Below, one piece after another: positions 52,542 through 63,918 of a stretch of DNA of 64,000 nt. Within the stretch, counting starts at the first letter, position 1; each line of letters opens with the position of its first letter. The notes beneath the pieces are model-generated. The model did not search any database. It saw nothing but the letters and a program-made list of their open reading frames with translations, and was not told the origin of the DNA. Source of the stretch: Liolophura sinensis (lineage: Eukaryota; Mollusca; Polyplacophora; Chitonida; Chitonidae); assembly GCF_032854445.1 (NCBI RefSeq), contig NC_088295.1, positions 58,759,249 to 58,823,248 of the forward strand. Direction: 5' to 3'. A program made the position numbers and the translations under genes.

Positions 52542-54330
52542 TGAACAGGTGAAAAATATAATACAGCAAGAATGGAAACCGATGACTGACTAATATAGGG
52601 CCTATCTTGAATTCAAGCATGACTTGTTTTTCTAATTGCAAGGCCATGCCCAGCGCACACTTGTACAATGTATGCACACGTATGCATATCGTATATGAAT
52701 GTGTGAACATTTGGTCTTACATTTTAGTTTGACAGTATTTAACCAAACAAGTGTAGGTAGAACGTGCATTCGAAATAATTACGAAGAGGTAATTAAATAA
52801 TGCAACATAGCAATGCCCATGCATGAATTTTTATAAACATATGCACTTTCCCCATAAGTAGGCCAGTATAGAGATCTGCATATCAGTCTTTCTTGGTGAC
52901 ACTGATGGACATATATAGATACAGATATACATGGACATAAATTAACGGGATTTAATTTTATTAGCACATGGAGCGAAGAAACGGTAAACTGCAGTCGGAA
53001 CTGACAGGTGGTGAACCGACTCCATTGATACGTAATTACGGATCTAGCTGTCGTCCACAGTGCAGGTTGACCTCAAACAACGGTCAGGTGCGCGAAAGCT
53101 TGCTTAGGTGTGAGAAAAACTAGATATAGTTTTGACATGAGCCATGGGAGATTATAGAAAACTGTCATCTCTAACTGATCGAGGGTGTGGTGAAATGATA
53201 TCAAAGTCCGCTATCCGTTAGATTCTGGGGGTGATGTACGTCGAATGACACCGCTAGGCAGCACCGCCTTTTCGCTGGGCCCTGCCCCCAGTACGGTTAC
53301 AACATATTTCCCCACTCCCATTTTCCCCACACGTGTCCTTTATCCACAAAATGGTCGCGCTGCGTGGACTATTTTCTAAGAACATGTGTTTCATGGATTG
53401 AGGGGCAGGACTTATCTCACAAAAGACAGCTCGATAAATAAAAGGTTTCACCAGTAAAATCAGCAAGGGTTCAAACTGTGGCAATTGTAAACATTTCCTT
53501 GGGCTATATGCATATACCCATGAGATACACAAAAAGCTATCCAGATTTTGTTCAAAATTAAAATTAACATTGATACAGGTACGCCTTTTGAATCATGTCT
53601 ACAGCCTGAAGGTTTTGAAGGAACAAGAATTACGATTACGCAATACGATTCCCACGTACCTCAATGTGATAACACACACTGTCTTATTGAAAACCGATAT
53701 GCGCGAAAACATAACGAACGGTACATATGTAATTTACATAACATAAGTGAATATACAACTGGTAAAGACAATATATTGTTTATCGATCTACACACGGTTT
53801 CCATTTGCTTATTTGTTTGGTTTGAACTCAAATGTTTTGGCTTTTAGTGTCACTTTTAGAATACAAACATTAAAAATGATGTAATGTAAATAAAACTGCT
53901 ATTTTTCTTATATATAGCATTTTCCAAGATAACAAGATGGGTGTGCATAACTAATATGCTATATACACATATATGATGTCATCATTTACAACAGTAGGGC
54001 CTACTTTTATCGCGTTGATTTTAACTCTCCGTCCAAAAACAATGTAAGCTGGAGCAAAATAACCTCGCATTGATTAATCCATGGTACACGTTTATGTATA
54101 TTACATTACATGTTCAGATTTTCCTGGGATTAAATGTCTATAGTTTTGGAAATTAATCTTCCACAGCATTTAGTCACTTCTATAATCTATTTGTCCATTT
54201 CTGAGAGCATCCGTGAATTATGAACACAACGGGGAACTCTAACACTGTTCAGTTATTTGTCTTTCATCAAGTTGGCAAAGCCAAACTCACAGCGTAAACA
54301 AGTTCAGGCGACTCGACCCCCCAGGGCGTG
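52541..54330. other. Intergenic region upstream of WEE1
   Basis: No gene supported. The frames at 53254-53532 (-) and 53548-53847 (+) lack start, splice or family evidence. Confidence 0.5.
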
Positions 54331-54349
54331 TCATGTGACGCTAACGTGA

Positions 54350-54390
54350 AGCCAATCGCTCAGAGCAAGTACCCGTTGCTCTGATTGGCT
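54350..54390. promoter_or_regulatory. Paired CCAAT boxes in an inverted repeat
   Basis: CCAAT at 54352-54356 and its reverse ATTGG at 54384-54388 lie exactly 32 bp apart, start to start. They belong to a near-perfect inverted repeat: AGCCAAT plus CAGAGCAA on the left, interrupted by CGCT, pairs with TTGCTCTGATTGGCT at 54376-54390. CCAAT is the NF-Y site, and pairs about 32 bp apart are known from G2/M gene promoters. Confidence 0.65.
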
Positions 54391-54399
54391 GACGCGTGT

Positions 54400-54405
54400 C
54401 ACGTG
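54400..54405. promoter_or_regulatory. E-box CACGTG
   Basis: A perfect palindromic E-box between the CCAAT pair and the TATA box. In the mouse, Wee1 is driven through E-boxes by the circadian CLOCK-BMAL1 pair. Whether this holds here is inference. Confidence 0.4.
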
Positions 54406-54413
54406 CCTAACGG

Positions 54414-54423
54414 CCCCGCCAAA
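54414..54423 (-). promoter_or_regulatory. E2F-type site
   Basis: On the minus strand this reads TTTGGCGGGG, close to the E2F consensus TTTSSCGC. It lies 23 bp upstream of the TATA box. Confidence 0.5.
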
Positions 54424-54445
54424 TCTCAAACTGTGCGGTGTTCGG

Positions 54446-54480
54446 TATAAAACTGTGTCACAGCTGAATTGATGTCAGTA
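54446..54480 (+). promoter_or_regulatory. WEE1 core promoter: TATA box and initiator
   Basis: TATAAAA at 54446-54452 and TCAGTA at 54475-54480. The initiator A (54477) is 31 bases from the first T of the TATA box, the standard spacing. A TTTGAA motif (CHR-like) follows at 54488-54493. This predicts a 5' UTR of about 56 bases without an upstream ATG. Confidence 0.7.
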
Positions 54481-54532
54481 CCGCAGATTTGAACACATAT
54501 CACTACCTGCTTCATCCAGACCCAAGTTAACC

Positions 54533-57500
54533 ATGTCACTCACACGGATTACCGATCGAAGACGATACAAGAGAGCGGAGAAAAAGGAGGAAGTGCTCGC
54601 TACACGCCTGGATTTTTTACATTCGGATGGCGAGTCTAGTGCTGATGATCACGATGAGCTTCCCTACGACAACATGGCGTCACCTTTCACATGTTCTCGG
54701 ATACCCATGGAAGATCCTTCATCAGCCTCGGATTACTTGGATATTGATTTACCTACCACATCCCCGGACTCTAGTCCCAGAGCTACCCCCAGAAGACCGA
54801 CCAGACGTGGACGATTGTCCCCAATTTCGTTCAACATTGATGAAAGTGAGGACCAAGTTGATGGCGATTTACCGGCCGTGTGTCAGCCAAGTCCCGCCTT
54901 CAATAAGTTTCAGTCCCCGTGCCCGATATACCCTCCCCATCGAAAACTCCGATCCCTCAGGTTATTCGATGTTCCCCACACACCAAAGACATTGTTAGAG
55001 AAGTGTCAGCGACGAAAGAGGCCTTCACGGAAGTTCAGAACACCCCGACCTCAGCCAGAAAACCGACCCCAGGCCAACATCAACCCCTTCACCCCAGACA
55101 ACAACCACCCCGGTTCTGTCTCAAGTTTGAAAAGATCCAGATCCGCATTTGAAAGGTATGTTCATATTTTTGTGATTTGTTTACATGATGCTTAATTATC
55201 ATGCATCTATCATTATTTTGGTGATTGATTCATGTGGGTAAATAATTGTGATAAGTGAACGTACATGACTCATGACTCAACTAGCATATGGTGCATTTGT
55301 AGGTCAGTAGGGCTGCTTTGTATTTGAATTACCATACATGGAATTTAGACGCCAGTGACGCCTAGTGTAATTTTCCAGATCTTTCTGGAAAGTTTAAGAA
55401 ACGTTTAAGAAATGTCAGAATTATGTGACCTAATTTCAAAACTTTCAAAATTCACCCTTCAAATTTATAGCTTGGGTTGCTATTGTGTATGTTGTGTAAT
55501 TTGGAACCTGCCAAGTAAGACTCATGCTGGGAGCTAGACTAAATGATACAAAGGGAGGATTAGTGTTACCCTGGGGGGTTGGGCTTTGTAAAGGTGAGGT
55601 GGGTGAATGGTATGCTGTCATAGGGTGTCATTCAGGCACTGCTCCCCAGGGAAACCATCCATAATCCCCTTGATGTTCTGTAAACAGCATGGGGTAGATT
55701 TTAGGGCTGGCATTCAAACAATGTTCTTATAATCCGTAAATGTGTGCTATGAATAGACTGGGTGGATGTGCAAAGTCATTGTTTTTAACACCTTTCTGTT
55801 ATATAACTGTCCAAAAAATAGAAGTTTAGTTTATGTGTCAGTCACATGATGGCATCTGTTCAATTTGTTCAATATATTTTACTCCATGATAATAAAAAAT
55901 ATATATGTATTTTTAAGCAGTGTGCTAGATGACTCCACAGAAGATGAGATTGATGATTCTCCCACCCACAAGAAGCTTGCCCTTCATGAGATCAACACAT
56001 CCCGGTACAACGAGGAATTTCATGAGCTCAGCAAACTTGGGGATGGGGAATATGGCAGTGTCTACAAGTGTGTGCATAGACTGGATGGTTGTCCCTATGC
56101 CATCAAGAAATCCAAAGCACCTGTTGCTGGCAGTGTTTATGAGTAAGTAAAGGAAATTGAACACATAAACACTAAAGTTATAATGTAGGTGACAAGCAGT
56201 ATTGAAAGAAAAAAAATAGGAGTAACTATATCACAGATTTGTGTTTATTTTGTCTGTTTCACAGGTTTTTTGGTTGTGTTCACCTGTTTATTTTGCCTTT
56301 TATTTTCTGTTTACAGGCGGAATGCTATGAATGAAGTGTATGCCCATGCTGTGTTAGGGAAGCATCCCCATGTTGTCAGATACTACTCCGCCTGGGCAGA
56401 AGATGATTACATGTTCATTCAGAACGAGTACTGTAATGGTAAGTTTCATTCCTAGTGTTTCACTGTACAAGCAGAGGAAAATTAATTAAATTAATTAGAG
56501 ATAATACTATCCTATATATTATATATATCATTTTAAATTTGATACATCATATATTGGTGACAAATGAGGGAACTTAATATTCAATAAATTATTTCTTGTG
56601 ATTTCAGGTGGTAGTTTGGCCGACTTAATTGAAGAACGCAGAACCTCTGGAAAAACATTCAGTGAAGAAGAATTGAAAGTCATCCTTTACCAGATCGCCC
56701 AGGGCTTGAAGTATATCCATTCCCAGAATTTGGTGCACCTTGACATTAAGCCAGGTACTGTCACAATTCAATGTTAACAGAGTATTTATAATCTTTCAAC
56801 ATCATAAACAATTCAGAAACTCAGAATTAACATCTGATGTCATATTAATGATTTTGCAGTTTGCTAAATTGGTTAACATTTTGAAATTATATATGCCTTA
56901 GTGTCATAGGGCCAAGAAATTTCTGCTATTTATGTGAATTGTGTACTTATCTTTGTTTAATGTGACTAATAATTTTGTCTCTGTTTATAGGTAACATTTT
57001 CATTCACAAAGACCCACAATACACCAGCTCTCCAGAGAGTGGCATGGAATCCTGCGAAGAAGAGGAAGAAGATGGTGAAGACAGTGTCCTGTACAAGATT
57101 GGTGACCTTGGTCACGTGACCTCTGTATCTAACCCCACTGTGGAGGAGGAAGGGGACTGTCGCTACCTCCCTAAAGAGCTCCTTAAGGATGACTATGACC
57201 ATCTCACTAAGGCTGACATCTTCTCCCTTGGATTGACTATATATGAAGCTGTAAGTATCCTCATAACACAAAGTATATGCTGAATGAATGTTTATGAAAG
57301 TGATACAGTAAATCCGGCTTATTTAACATAATGAAAACTTATGTTCGTACAATATTAACAATGTTGATAATATGCATTGTTAAATTTGTCAGATTTGTAA
57401 TCATGATATTCTATTTATTTTTCTCAGGCTACCCTAGAAGCACTCCCCAAGAATGGTGACCTGTGGCATGCCATCCGGGACGGCCACATACCTTACCTGT

Positions 57501-58005
57501 CCCAGTACTCGACCAAGCTGAACTGTCTCATACAGAAGCTGGTCCACCCAGACCCTTCCTTCAGACCTACTGCCTCCTTCATTGTGCAGAACTCTGGCCT
57601 GTGTCCCAAATCCAAACTGACCCGCAGCCAGCTGCAGAAGGAACTCCACGAGGAGCGCATCAAGAACGAGATTCTATCGAGGTATGTATCCATTTTTAGT
57701 CACAACATGCATAGTTGTGATCTTCATTAATAGAAAGTTTACTCCATTACAGTTTGCTGCTTGTACAAGTAGTTTCAGATAAATTCATTTGCAGTGATGA
57801 AAATGACACTGGTAAAAAATAGTAAGAAAGTTTTAACATTCATTGTACCGGAATTCTTATGAGACTGTTTATTGTTTTCAGGCAGTTGCTAGAAGCTCTT
57901 CAAAACCGTGATGTCCAGCAGAAGCCAGTGTTCAGTACTGTTCCACGACCATCCAGCCGATTGTTAGGATTCCGAATGAAGCGCAGCACCAGTTTCACAT
58001 TGTGA
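54533..58005 (+). CDS. WEE1: Wee1-like protein kinase, 7 exons, 583 residues
   Basis: This nuclear kinase inhibits CDK1-cyclin B by phosphorylating its Tyr15 before mitosis. Exons: 54533-55155, 55921-56142, 56317-56438, 56608-56754, 56991-57250, 57428-57681, 57882-58005, all GT-AG and in phase (1752 bases). The N-terminal 240 residues are disordered, with about ten Ser/Thr-Pro sites and the Wee-box words [14 protein letters not shown] (142-155) and NINPFTP (182-188). Kinase domain about 241-510: glycine loop GDGEYGSV (248-255), catalytic Lys270, Glu288 in helix C, YCNGGSLAD (320-328), HLDIKP with Asp368, and DLG (410-412) in place of DFG, as in Wee1. An acidic insert lies at 387-402. The tail has a predicted coiled segment and ends near [13 protein letters not shown], like vertebrate Wee1. 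Human WEE1 has 646 residues. The start has A at -3. Somatic versus embryonic type is not decided. Myt1 is unlikely: there is no membrane segment and the Wee box is present. Confidence 0.97.
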
Positions 58006-58745
58006 TGACTCCTTGAGAGATGGATGCCTGTGATAATTCTATTTATAGTCAGCTGGACTGATTGTTAAAGGTGCTTGATATACCATTGACTATTATGGTA
58101 TGTGGTACATGTATACTGTGATGTGGGACCTCGGGACCAATGGACAAGGGTGGGGGAAAAGTGTTGTCACAAAATGTGAAAACACAATTGGACATTATAT
58201 TTCATTCCAAATGCAGATCATGAAGTGGTGCTATTTTAAACTGGTTAGGTTTGTTAACGGAAGCTTCTTTGTTTCTTGGTGTAATTTTTGTTCATTCTGT
58301 TTTTCTTTTGCATAAAGATAGTGTAGTTAAGTTTCTTTTTAAAGAGTTTTTCATTGAAATTTGAAAAAATGATGCAACTTCTATTAACAAACCTACCATG
58401 TTGATCTTCGTGCTGGTCATTCCTGTTGAGTGCGAAAATTTTATTCAAGGTGCATATATGTAAAGTGTTATTTTTGTTTTATGACCAAGACGCAAGCCTG
58501 TATTTAGCTGTAAAAAATGAGGTTTATTACTGTATAATATCACTATCTATATTGGTTACTGTGCCCCTGGTACATAGCTGTACAAGGCAGTTTTTTAGTG
58601 CAGATTTGAGCTATGCAAATTAGTTCACAGATTTTGTTAAGAGAGACCGCGTACTTTTGGGCAAAGTTGTACAAAATTTTACCATGACTGTACATTGAAG
58701 GTCATTATCAAAGATTTTGATAATTAATAAATATTGAAAACTATT
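58006..58745 (+). other. WEE1 3' UTR
   Basis: About 740 bases of AT-rich sequence between the stop codon and the predicted cleavage site. Several ATTT-rich stretches are present. ORFs inside are chance. Confidence 0.7.
58726..58731 (+). terminator. WEE1 polyadenylation signal
   Basis: AATAAA, followed about 15 bases later by a GT-rich element (gtgtgtttgttggtg), the usual downstream element. Confidence 0.8.
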
Positions 58746-58762
58746 TCTGTGTGTTTGTTGGT

Positions 58763-60375
58763 GAACTTTCTTACTGTATTCTTTATTCCTAATTTGTTTT
58801 TTTATTATCCTGTATGGAGTCAATTAGAACTTGCAAATAGAATTCGACAACTTGAGGAGATAACTGAGAAAAGCATCCGGAAGATTTAAGCTTGTAAGGC
58901 TATGGTTGACTCAAACCAACTTGCCACAATCTGGTTTCATCCAAGTACAGGCTCTGTGATAATATGGTACATGCACTAACAATGAACTTAGCCGGTGTGG
59001 TAGAGGGCGACTGCAACATGTAGATCCAATCCATACCTACGGTACAATTAAAGTATGGTATCCCTGGTATGACAAAAGTGTTTTTCCAGAACCAGAACTT
59101 TTCTGGGTGACCATATTCTTTGTGGCCATGTGTCGATGGCAGTTTCGTTTTATTCGTCAGTAGTTTTCAAACGGTTGAAGGTTTACCCTGGGCTGCCTGG
59201 TTTCACCTGCCCAAGTGACATACACTGAATAACTGAAATATTCTTCAGTATGGCAGTAAACAATCTGAAGCAATCAAACTGAGTTTCTTTTCAAACAGAT
59301 AAACCGAGAGATTTTACTTTTTCGAGCTCTCTGGATTCTGTAGGCTAACAATGTTGAATTAGACCATAGCTCTAACATGTTTGCGGATTTCCTCCCTCTA
59401 TTAAATCTGATGGCTGTGGTGTGCATACATCATAAAAACATCACACATAACTTATTCTTAGCTTTTGCTGACAAGACAGATTGAAATTCATAAATCAGAA
59501 TTTCCTGAAAGCTTTGAATTGCAACAAGTGTTACATAACTGGATGATATCACTTTCAGAAGAACAAAGGCCTCAAAATGACAATTCTGATGCCAACACCT
59601 AAGTTTTTCTAAGAAATTTATCACTATAGGGTGAAAAAATTTGTCTCAGTGAAACAAAACGTGTCTAGTGAAAAATGCTAAACTTTAAATGAAATACAGT
59701 ATATTTAATGAGCAACAGAAAAAGCCACCCTAGGTTTTCTTTTTCACTGCAAAGACTACATCCTGCTTCTCTGTTTATGGAATGTGGGAATACAGGAGAC
59801 ATTTTACATAAAGAAGAAATGCTGAAAGCTGGTAATTAATTCACATATTTTATATTTGATATTCAACCAACTGGCAACAGATTGCACCATGAAGATTTCA
59901 ATGCACAATAGTAATAAGATACATAATTTAAAGAATGATAAAAAGAGCGAAAAAAAAAAGAAAGGGAAGAAAAGTAAAAAATGAAAATAAACCCTTATTG
60001 AGGTAAAGCCACACATTTAAACCTCTGTAACATAAAGAAACCTAAAAACAACCTTGATACCAGATGCCATCAGATGAATTGAAACCAGGGAGAATGGATA
60101 AAACTCTTTTCAGGCTAAGCTAACTTCCACAAGAACCCAGCAGTTAATGATTAATGAATGGTCTCTTTCTCCTTGGTGAAATCATGGTCAATTCACCAGA
60201 GAAAACATTAGATTCAAAACGTTTAAAGTTGAAATTTCAAGCATTTTGATTCACTTTCAAGTGTCAACATATTGATCCCGACTACTTTTCAAGGCAATTA
60301 AAGTTTCTGAATGGGCCAGTTTTGTTGGTTTGGGAATAATTACATCCTCTGGTGCTGTCAACAGTGACAGTTAAC
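58763..60375. other. Region between WEE1 and the convergent candidate exons
   Basis: No exon I can support. It may contain downstream minus-strand exons or the 3' UTR of the gene represented at 60376-60739. Confidence 0.4.
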
Positions 60376-60474
60376 CTGACAGCCGACAAGCTGGGTAGCT
60401 TTGGCAGTTACAGATGATTCAGAAATCAATGACTCAGGCAGTTTGAATCTGTTGATCATTTTCTTCTTGGCTTG
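60376..60474 (-). CDS. Probable internal exon of a minus-strand gene
   Basis: On the minus strand an excellent acceptor (cccctccacccacag) precedes 33 in-frame codons, including AKKKMINRFKLPESL and SSVTAKATQLVGCQ. They end at a consensus donor (CAG|gttaac). Phase is 0 on both sides. It joins in phase to 60664-60739 across an intron of about 190 bp. Basic and Ser/Thr-rich; no domain is recognised. The gene is convergent with WEE1. Reading through the donor reaches a TGA at 60358, so this could also be the last exon. Confidence 0.5.
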
Positions 60475-60663
60475 CTGTGGGTGGAGGGGAAGCATACTAG
60501 CCCCACCTGTTACATGACTCAGACCATTGTGGGCGAGAAGTACCATAGTATACAGGTAACTTGGCCTATACCCAGGGACAATGCTAGTGGACAATGGAGC
60601 CCCAGTGACAGCACAATACCTGGGGCTACTTGCAACCTCTATTGTACAGCAGTGGTCAACTAC

Positions 60664-60739
60664 CCTTCGGCCAATCCGTGGGAATAGTGCTGTCACTGGT
60701 GATTTGTTTTTTACTGGAGTCTTCCTCCTTGGTGAATTT
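60664..60739 (-). CDS. Probable exon of the same minus-strand gene
   Basis: The acceptor is strongly pyrimidine-rich (gctcttcctttgtttcgctc then tttag). The frame RRKTPVKNKSPVTALFPR ends at AGG|gtagtt in phase 0, matching the next exon. The first base completes a codon from upstream (phase 2). It is very basic, with TP and SP sites, like a disordered nuclear protein segment. Upstream sequence to about 60860 is also largely open, with one stop, so the 5' limit may differ. Confidence 0.42.
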
Positions 60740-61082
60740 CTAAAGAGCGAAACAAAGGAAGAGCTTCAGGCCGGAAGCGAAAAACTAGGCTTTATGCCCA
60801 GACAATGAGAGACACACTTTGGATAGAGGCTCTTCGGATGAGTAGGATGACTTCCGTAAATAGTGTTATCAGTCTGATCTCTAAATACAACACTTATCTG
60901 ATACATGCTTAAAGGAGTTTAATCTTATGGAGTTAAACAGTCGGCTGAAAAGACAAACAAATGCCATCTTAGCTGACACTTGCACAATTTCATACTGACT
61001 GATGACATGTCATGAAACTGCCAAACATTACATCATTTCTGGTTAAGTTACAGCCTGTAACAGAAAAATAAAGTCACACATT

Positions 61083-61100
61083 TAAAAAAAAAAAAAAAAA
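61083..61100 (+). repeat. A-rich homopolymer
   Basis: About 18 consecutive A bases. There is no adjoining retroelement head to suggest a SINE or retrocopy. Confidence 0.85.
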
Positions 61101-61816
61101 ACCCACTAACATTGCTAAGAAATTGGTGAGATATCAAAACTTTAGACGAAAATGATCGAAATTCCTTACTAAAATGACATTAAAATAAATTATCTGATCA
61201 ACAGTTAGGCCACCGGCACACTACAAAGACTTCAAGTCCTTAGAACAAGGGAGATTTACACCCTGAATCTCTTTTCTTATACTGACATATATGTCCTCAG
61301 TTCACCAAATTATTTTAACAAACCCATCACATCCTGTGCATCTGAATAAATAAATATTGGCCCCTGAACTTTCCAGACAACTTTTCATCACAACATTACA
61401 ATATATAATTTTTAAACTTTAAATCACCTATTTTATATTATCTTTAGAGTACATCATATTAACAATTTGTTCCAGCAAAAAACTCTGACATGTCTTTATG
61501 AAGACAGAAACATGTGTATAATGGCGTAGTTGAATAAAAAGTCAAATAACTTAAACACAAAAGATTCAACAAGTACTGATTCCTCCAATATCTCATATCT
61601 CAATTTTTTTTTATCATTAGGTTTAATAAATTAATATAAAAGACATCAGCTGGCAAAATGGCTCCGAGAAGAAGATTCCATACAGTTAAGACACATCCAG
61701 CGATCACAGCAGTTGGTGGGAGGGGGGTCAAAGGGCAATAGGTGTGAGAGGGGCGTGGAGGTTGGTTGAAATGGACACCCAGCACTATACCAACTGGACA
61801 CAGATCAGGTAACTTG

Positions 61817-62524
61817 CTATATACATACAACACCCACTTCCACTGAGGGTGTAGCCATAGTGTAGTCAGTATACAGCACCCCTCCGCTAGGCTCTGAAGC
61901 ATTACCTTTCAGTGGTAGTGGTCCGTCACCCCCACCTCCATACTGCTGTACTGACCCACCATCATCATCCCACAGATTTAACAGTAATCTGGCTCCCCAC
62001 TTGGGGTAGAGGTACATGTAATACTATACACAGTATCTCCAGTACCAAAGGGGTCTCCTGCTGATGCTTGTACCCACTGCTCTCATCCACACACAGATGT
62101 ATCATTACCCCACTGAAATTCGATTCAGGCCAGTACTTCCCTGTATGGAATGCAGCACAGAGCAGGAACTGGTGATATGTCTGAGCATTTACACATTAGA
62201 CATCAAGCATGTCCAGCATCTCCACTAGAGGGCCACTACATGTATGGTGTACTGTAACAAGTCATTCTTTAGCTTCCAGCACCTCTGTGACAAGAGAAAT
62301 TGGGATAGGGAGAGGGAGGGGAATGTTCTGTTGATGCTGTAATTGTTGTTGTCATTTCCAGAATGACCCCTATAGGTTAAAACGACCAGTGCATCTCCAT
62401 GGTGAGATGTCACAAGCAATGTAACATGTGGATTGTCCAAGATGTCATCGAAGGACATTGCTCCTTTGCTTATTGGACTGTATCCCATCATGTCCATCAG
62501 GCAGTATTGTCTCTCTGTGACCAC
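61817..62524 (-). pseudogene. Frame-broken coding-like tract
   Basis: Several minus-strand segments read like protein but in changing frames. From about 62500 down to 62225 there is MDMMGYSPISKGAMSFDDI and then NPHVTLLVTSHHGDALVVL. From about 62195 to 62040 there is a frame with CAAFHTGKYWPESNFSGVM. From 62017 to 61817 there is a frame with YPKWGARLLLNLWDDDGG ending at TAG. A good acceptor (ttctcttgtcacag) lies near 62286. It may be several exons of the gene ending at 62701, a decayed gene, or sequence with base errors. No family is recognised. Confidence 0.25.
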
Positions 62525-62700
62525 TCATTAGAGCCTTGTCTCCCTCTGGCCTGTCAACAGGTCTACACCTACCTCCACAGCATGGGTGGAAGTAACAATA
62601 TCCTTGTGGGTCCAGTGCAACAATAGGCTGCTTTCATTAGCTCACTGGATTGTATCACATTAAATCAATCAAGCAATATTGTCTTCACTGTTAATTATCC

Positions 62701-62893
62701 TTATGCTGGTGGCTTTTGTGGATATGTAAGTGAGCCTTCCACAGTAACGGCTCCCACAGGCATCAGACTGAAGAAAATACTACACAGGGCCATTAGACAG
62801 ACGAACCCAGCCAATGTCAGTCGAATCTTCTGGCCGGACTTCTCCCACTCTGGGAACAACTGCCACAAGCGGTCTATCACAGTTCCTTTATCA
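62701..62893 (-). CDS. Probable 3' terminal exon of a membrane protein gene
   Basis: On the minus strand an acceptor (ttttgtactttcag) ends at 62894. The exon starts in phase 2 and stays open for 63 codons to TAA at 62701-62703. It encodes an amphipathic part (DRLWQLFPEWEKSGQK), then a hydrophobic helix (LTLAGFVCLMALCSIFF), then a short Pro-containing tail (LTYPQKPPA). This suggests a membrane protein C-terminus. The order of a helix with FP-x-W before a membrane helix is only faintly like SLC6-type transporters, not enough to name it. Upstream exons lie beyond 62894, perhaps outside the window. Confidence 0.45.
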
Positions 62894-63059
62894 CTGAAAG
62901 TACAAAACCAGTGGTAAAACACTGTTAGTTCTCTATGTAATGGACACATAAATTATATTGCTAACACAGTAAAATAAAAAGTTGGTTTCTTTTTTTAAAA
63001 TAAGAACACTTTATTCTGCTTCAAGGTCATTCTAAGAGAATGTTGGCAACAAAGGCCAC

Positions 63060-63232
63060 AGAAAATGTTGAAGACACGCTAAGAAAACGCTAAAGACAGT
63101 CAGAGGAAATGCTGAAGACTTTCAGAAAAAGTGCTGAAGACAGGCACAGAAAATGTTAAAGATGGCCAGAGAAAATGCTAAAGACAGTCAAAGAAATGCC
63201 ACGGACTGCCAGAAAATGCTGAAGAAGGCCTG
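63060..63232 (+). repeat. 22-bp minisatellite, about 8 units
   Basis: Units such as 'agaaaatgctgaagacagtc' repeat with a 22-bp period from 63060. The last two are more degraded. It lies in the presumed intron upstream of 62893. Confidence 0.8.
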
Positions 63233-63549
63233 AGGAGATCCCCATGAATATTAAGACTGAGGGGCAAAAACAGAAAGTAACATTTGTTCAGGGACATTAA
63301 AGGCTTTTATGGCAGTTCTGGAATAACCAGTTTGATAATCTCAATACTGCCATGGAATGAAACATGCACAAAGGCTTATTCTGCATTCACATGTATTTTT
63401 AAGTCCTGAACATAAGCAATTTTAAAGAATCAAGCCACCGTATAGCATCTTAGTATGGAACAGGCAGTTTTCTATTTTTTGCAAACCCAGACACGTGCAA
63501 GCACATGCCATTGGATTTGAATTTTATCCTGATAATGATATGTATTTAT

Positions 63550-63612
63550 CTGGTGTTTAACGGTTCTCAAAAATATTTCAGTTATATGACGATGGCCAGC
63601 ATTATGGTAGGA
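63550..63612 (-). mobile_element. SINE 3' fragment
   Basis: 'tggtgtttaacgg', 'ctcaaaaatatttcagttat' and 'ggccagcattatggtagga' match the 3' part of the family seen at 40606-40757. Confidence 0.6.
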
Positions 63613-63720
63613 TCTGATCACGATAAAGTTAAAGAAAGGGAAAACACAATAAAGAAGATGATTTTAATAACACATAAATAGAACAAACGTATATCATTTA
63701 TGAAAATATTTATTTTTTCG

Positions 63721-63918
63721 ATTGGTGTTTCATGCCATACTACAGAATATTCCACTTATTAAACAGCGGCCAGCAATATGGTGGGAGGAATCCTTGTTCT
63801 ACCCATGACCATCCACAGGTTGCTCTAACCTTTGAACGGACGGCAACTGCATTGGTGGGAGGCTCCTGTGTCATTGTGCTGAGCTGGCGTGCTAAACCCC
63901 AGCCACAGAAGCCCCCTT
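63721..63918 (-). mobile_element. tRNA-derived SINE, nearly full length
   Basis: The plus strand starts 'attggtgtttcatgccatac', passes 'gcggccagcaatatggtggg' and 'ccatccacaggttgctc', then 'gcattggtgggaggctcctg' and 'gtcattgtgctgagc'. It ends with the complement of a tRNA head (gctaaaccccagccacagaa then gccccc). This copy shows the family's full order: tRNA head at the right, tail at the left. Confidence 0.75.

Noticed and set aside
54627-55152. Alternative-frame ORFs inside WEE1 exon 1
   Set aside because: They are shadows of the WEE1 coding frame, which has the start context, splice donor and Wee-box motifs.
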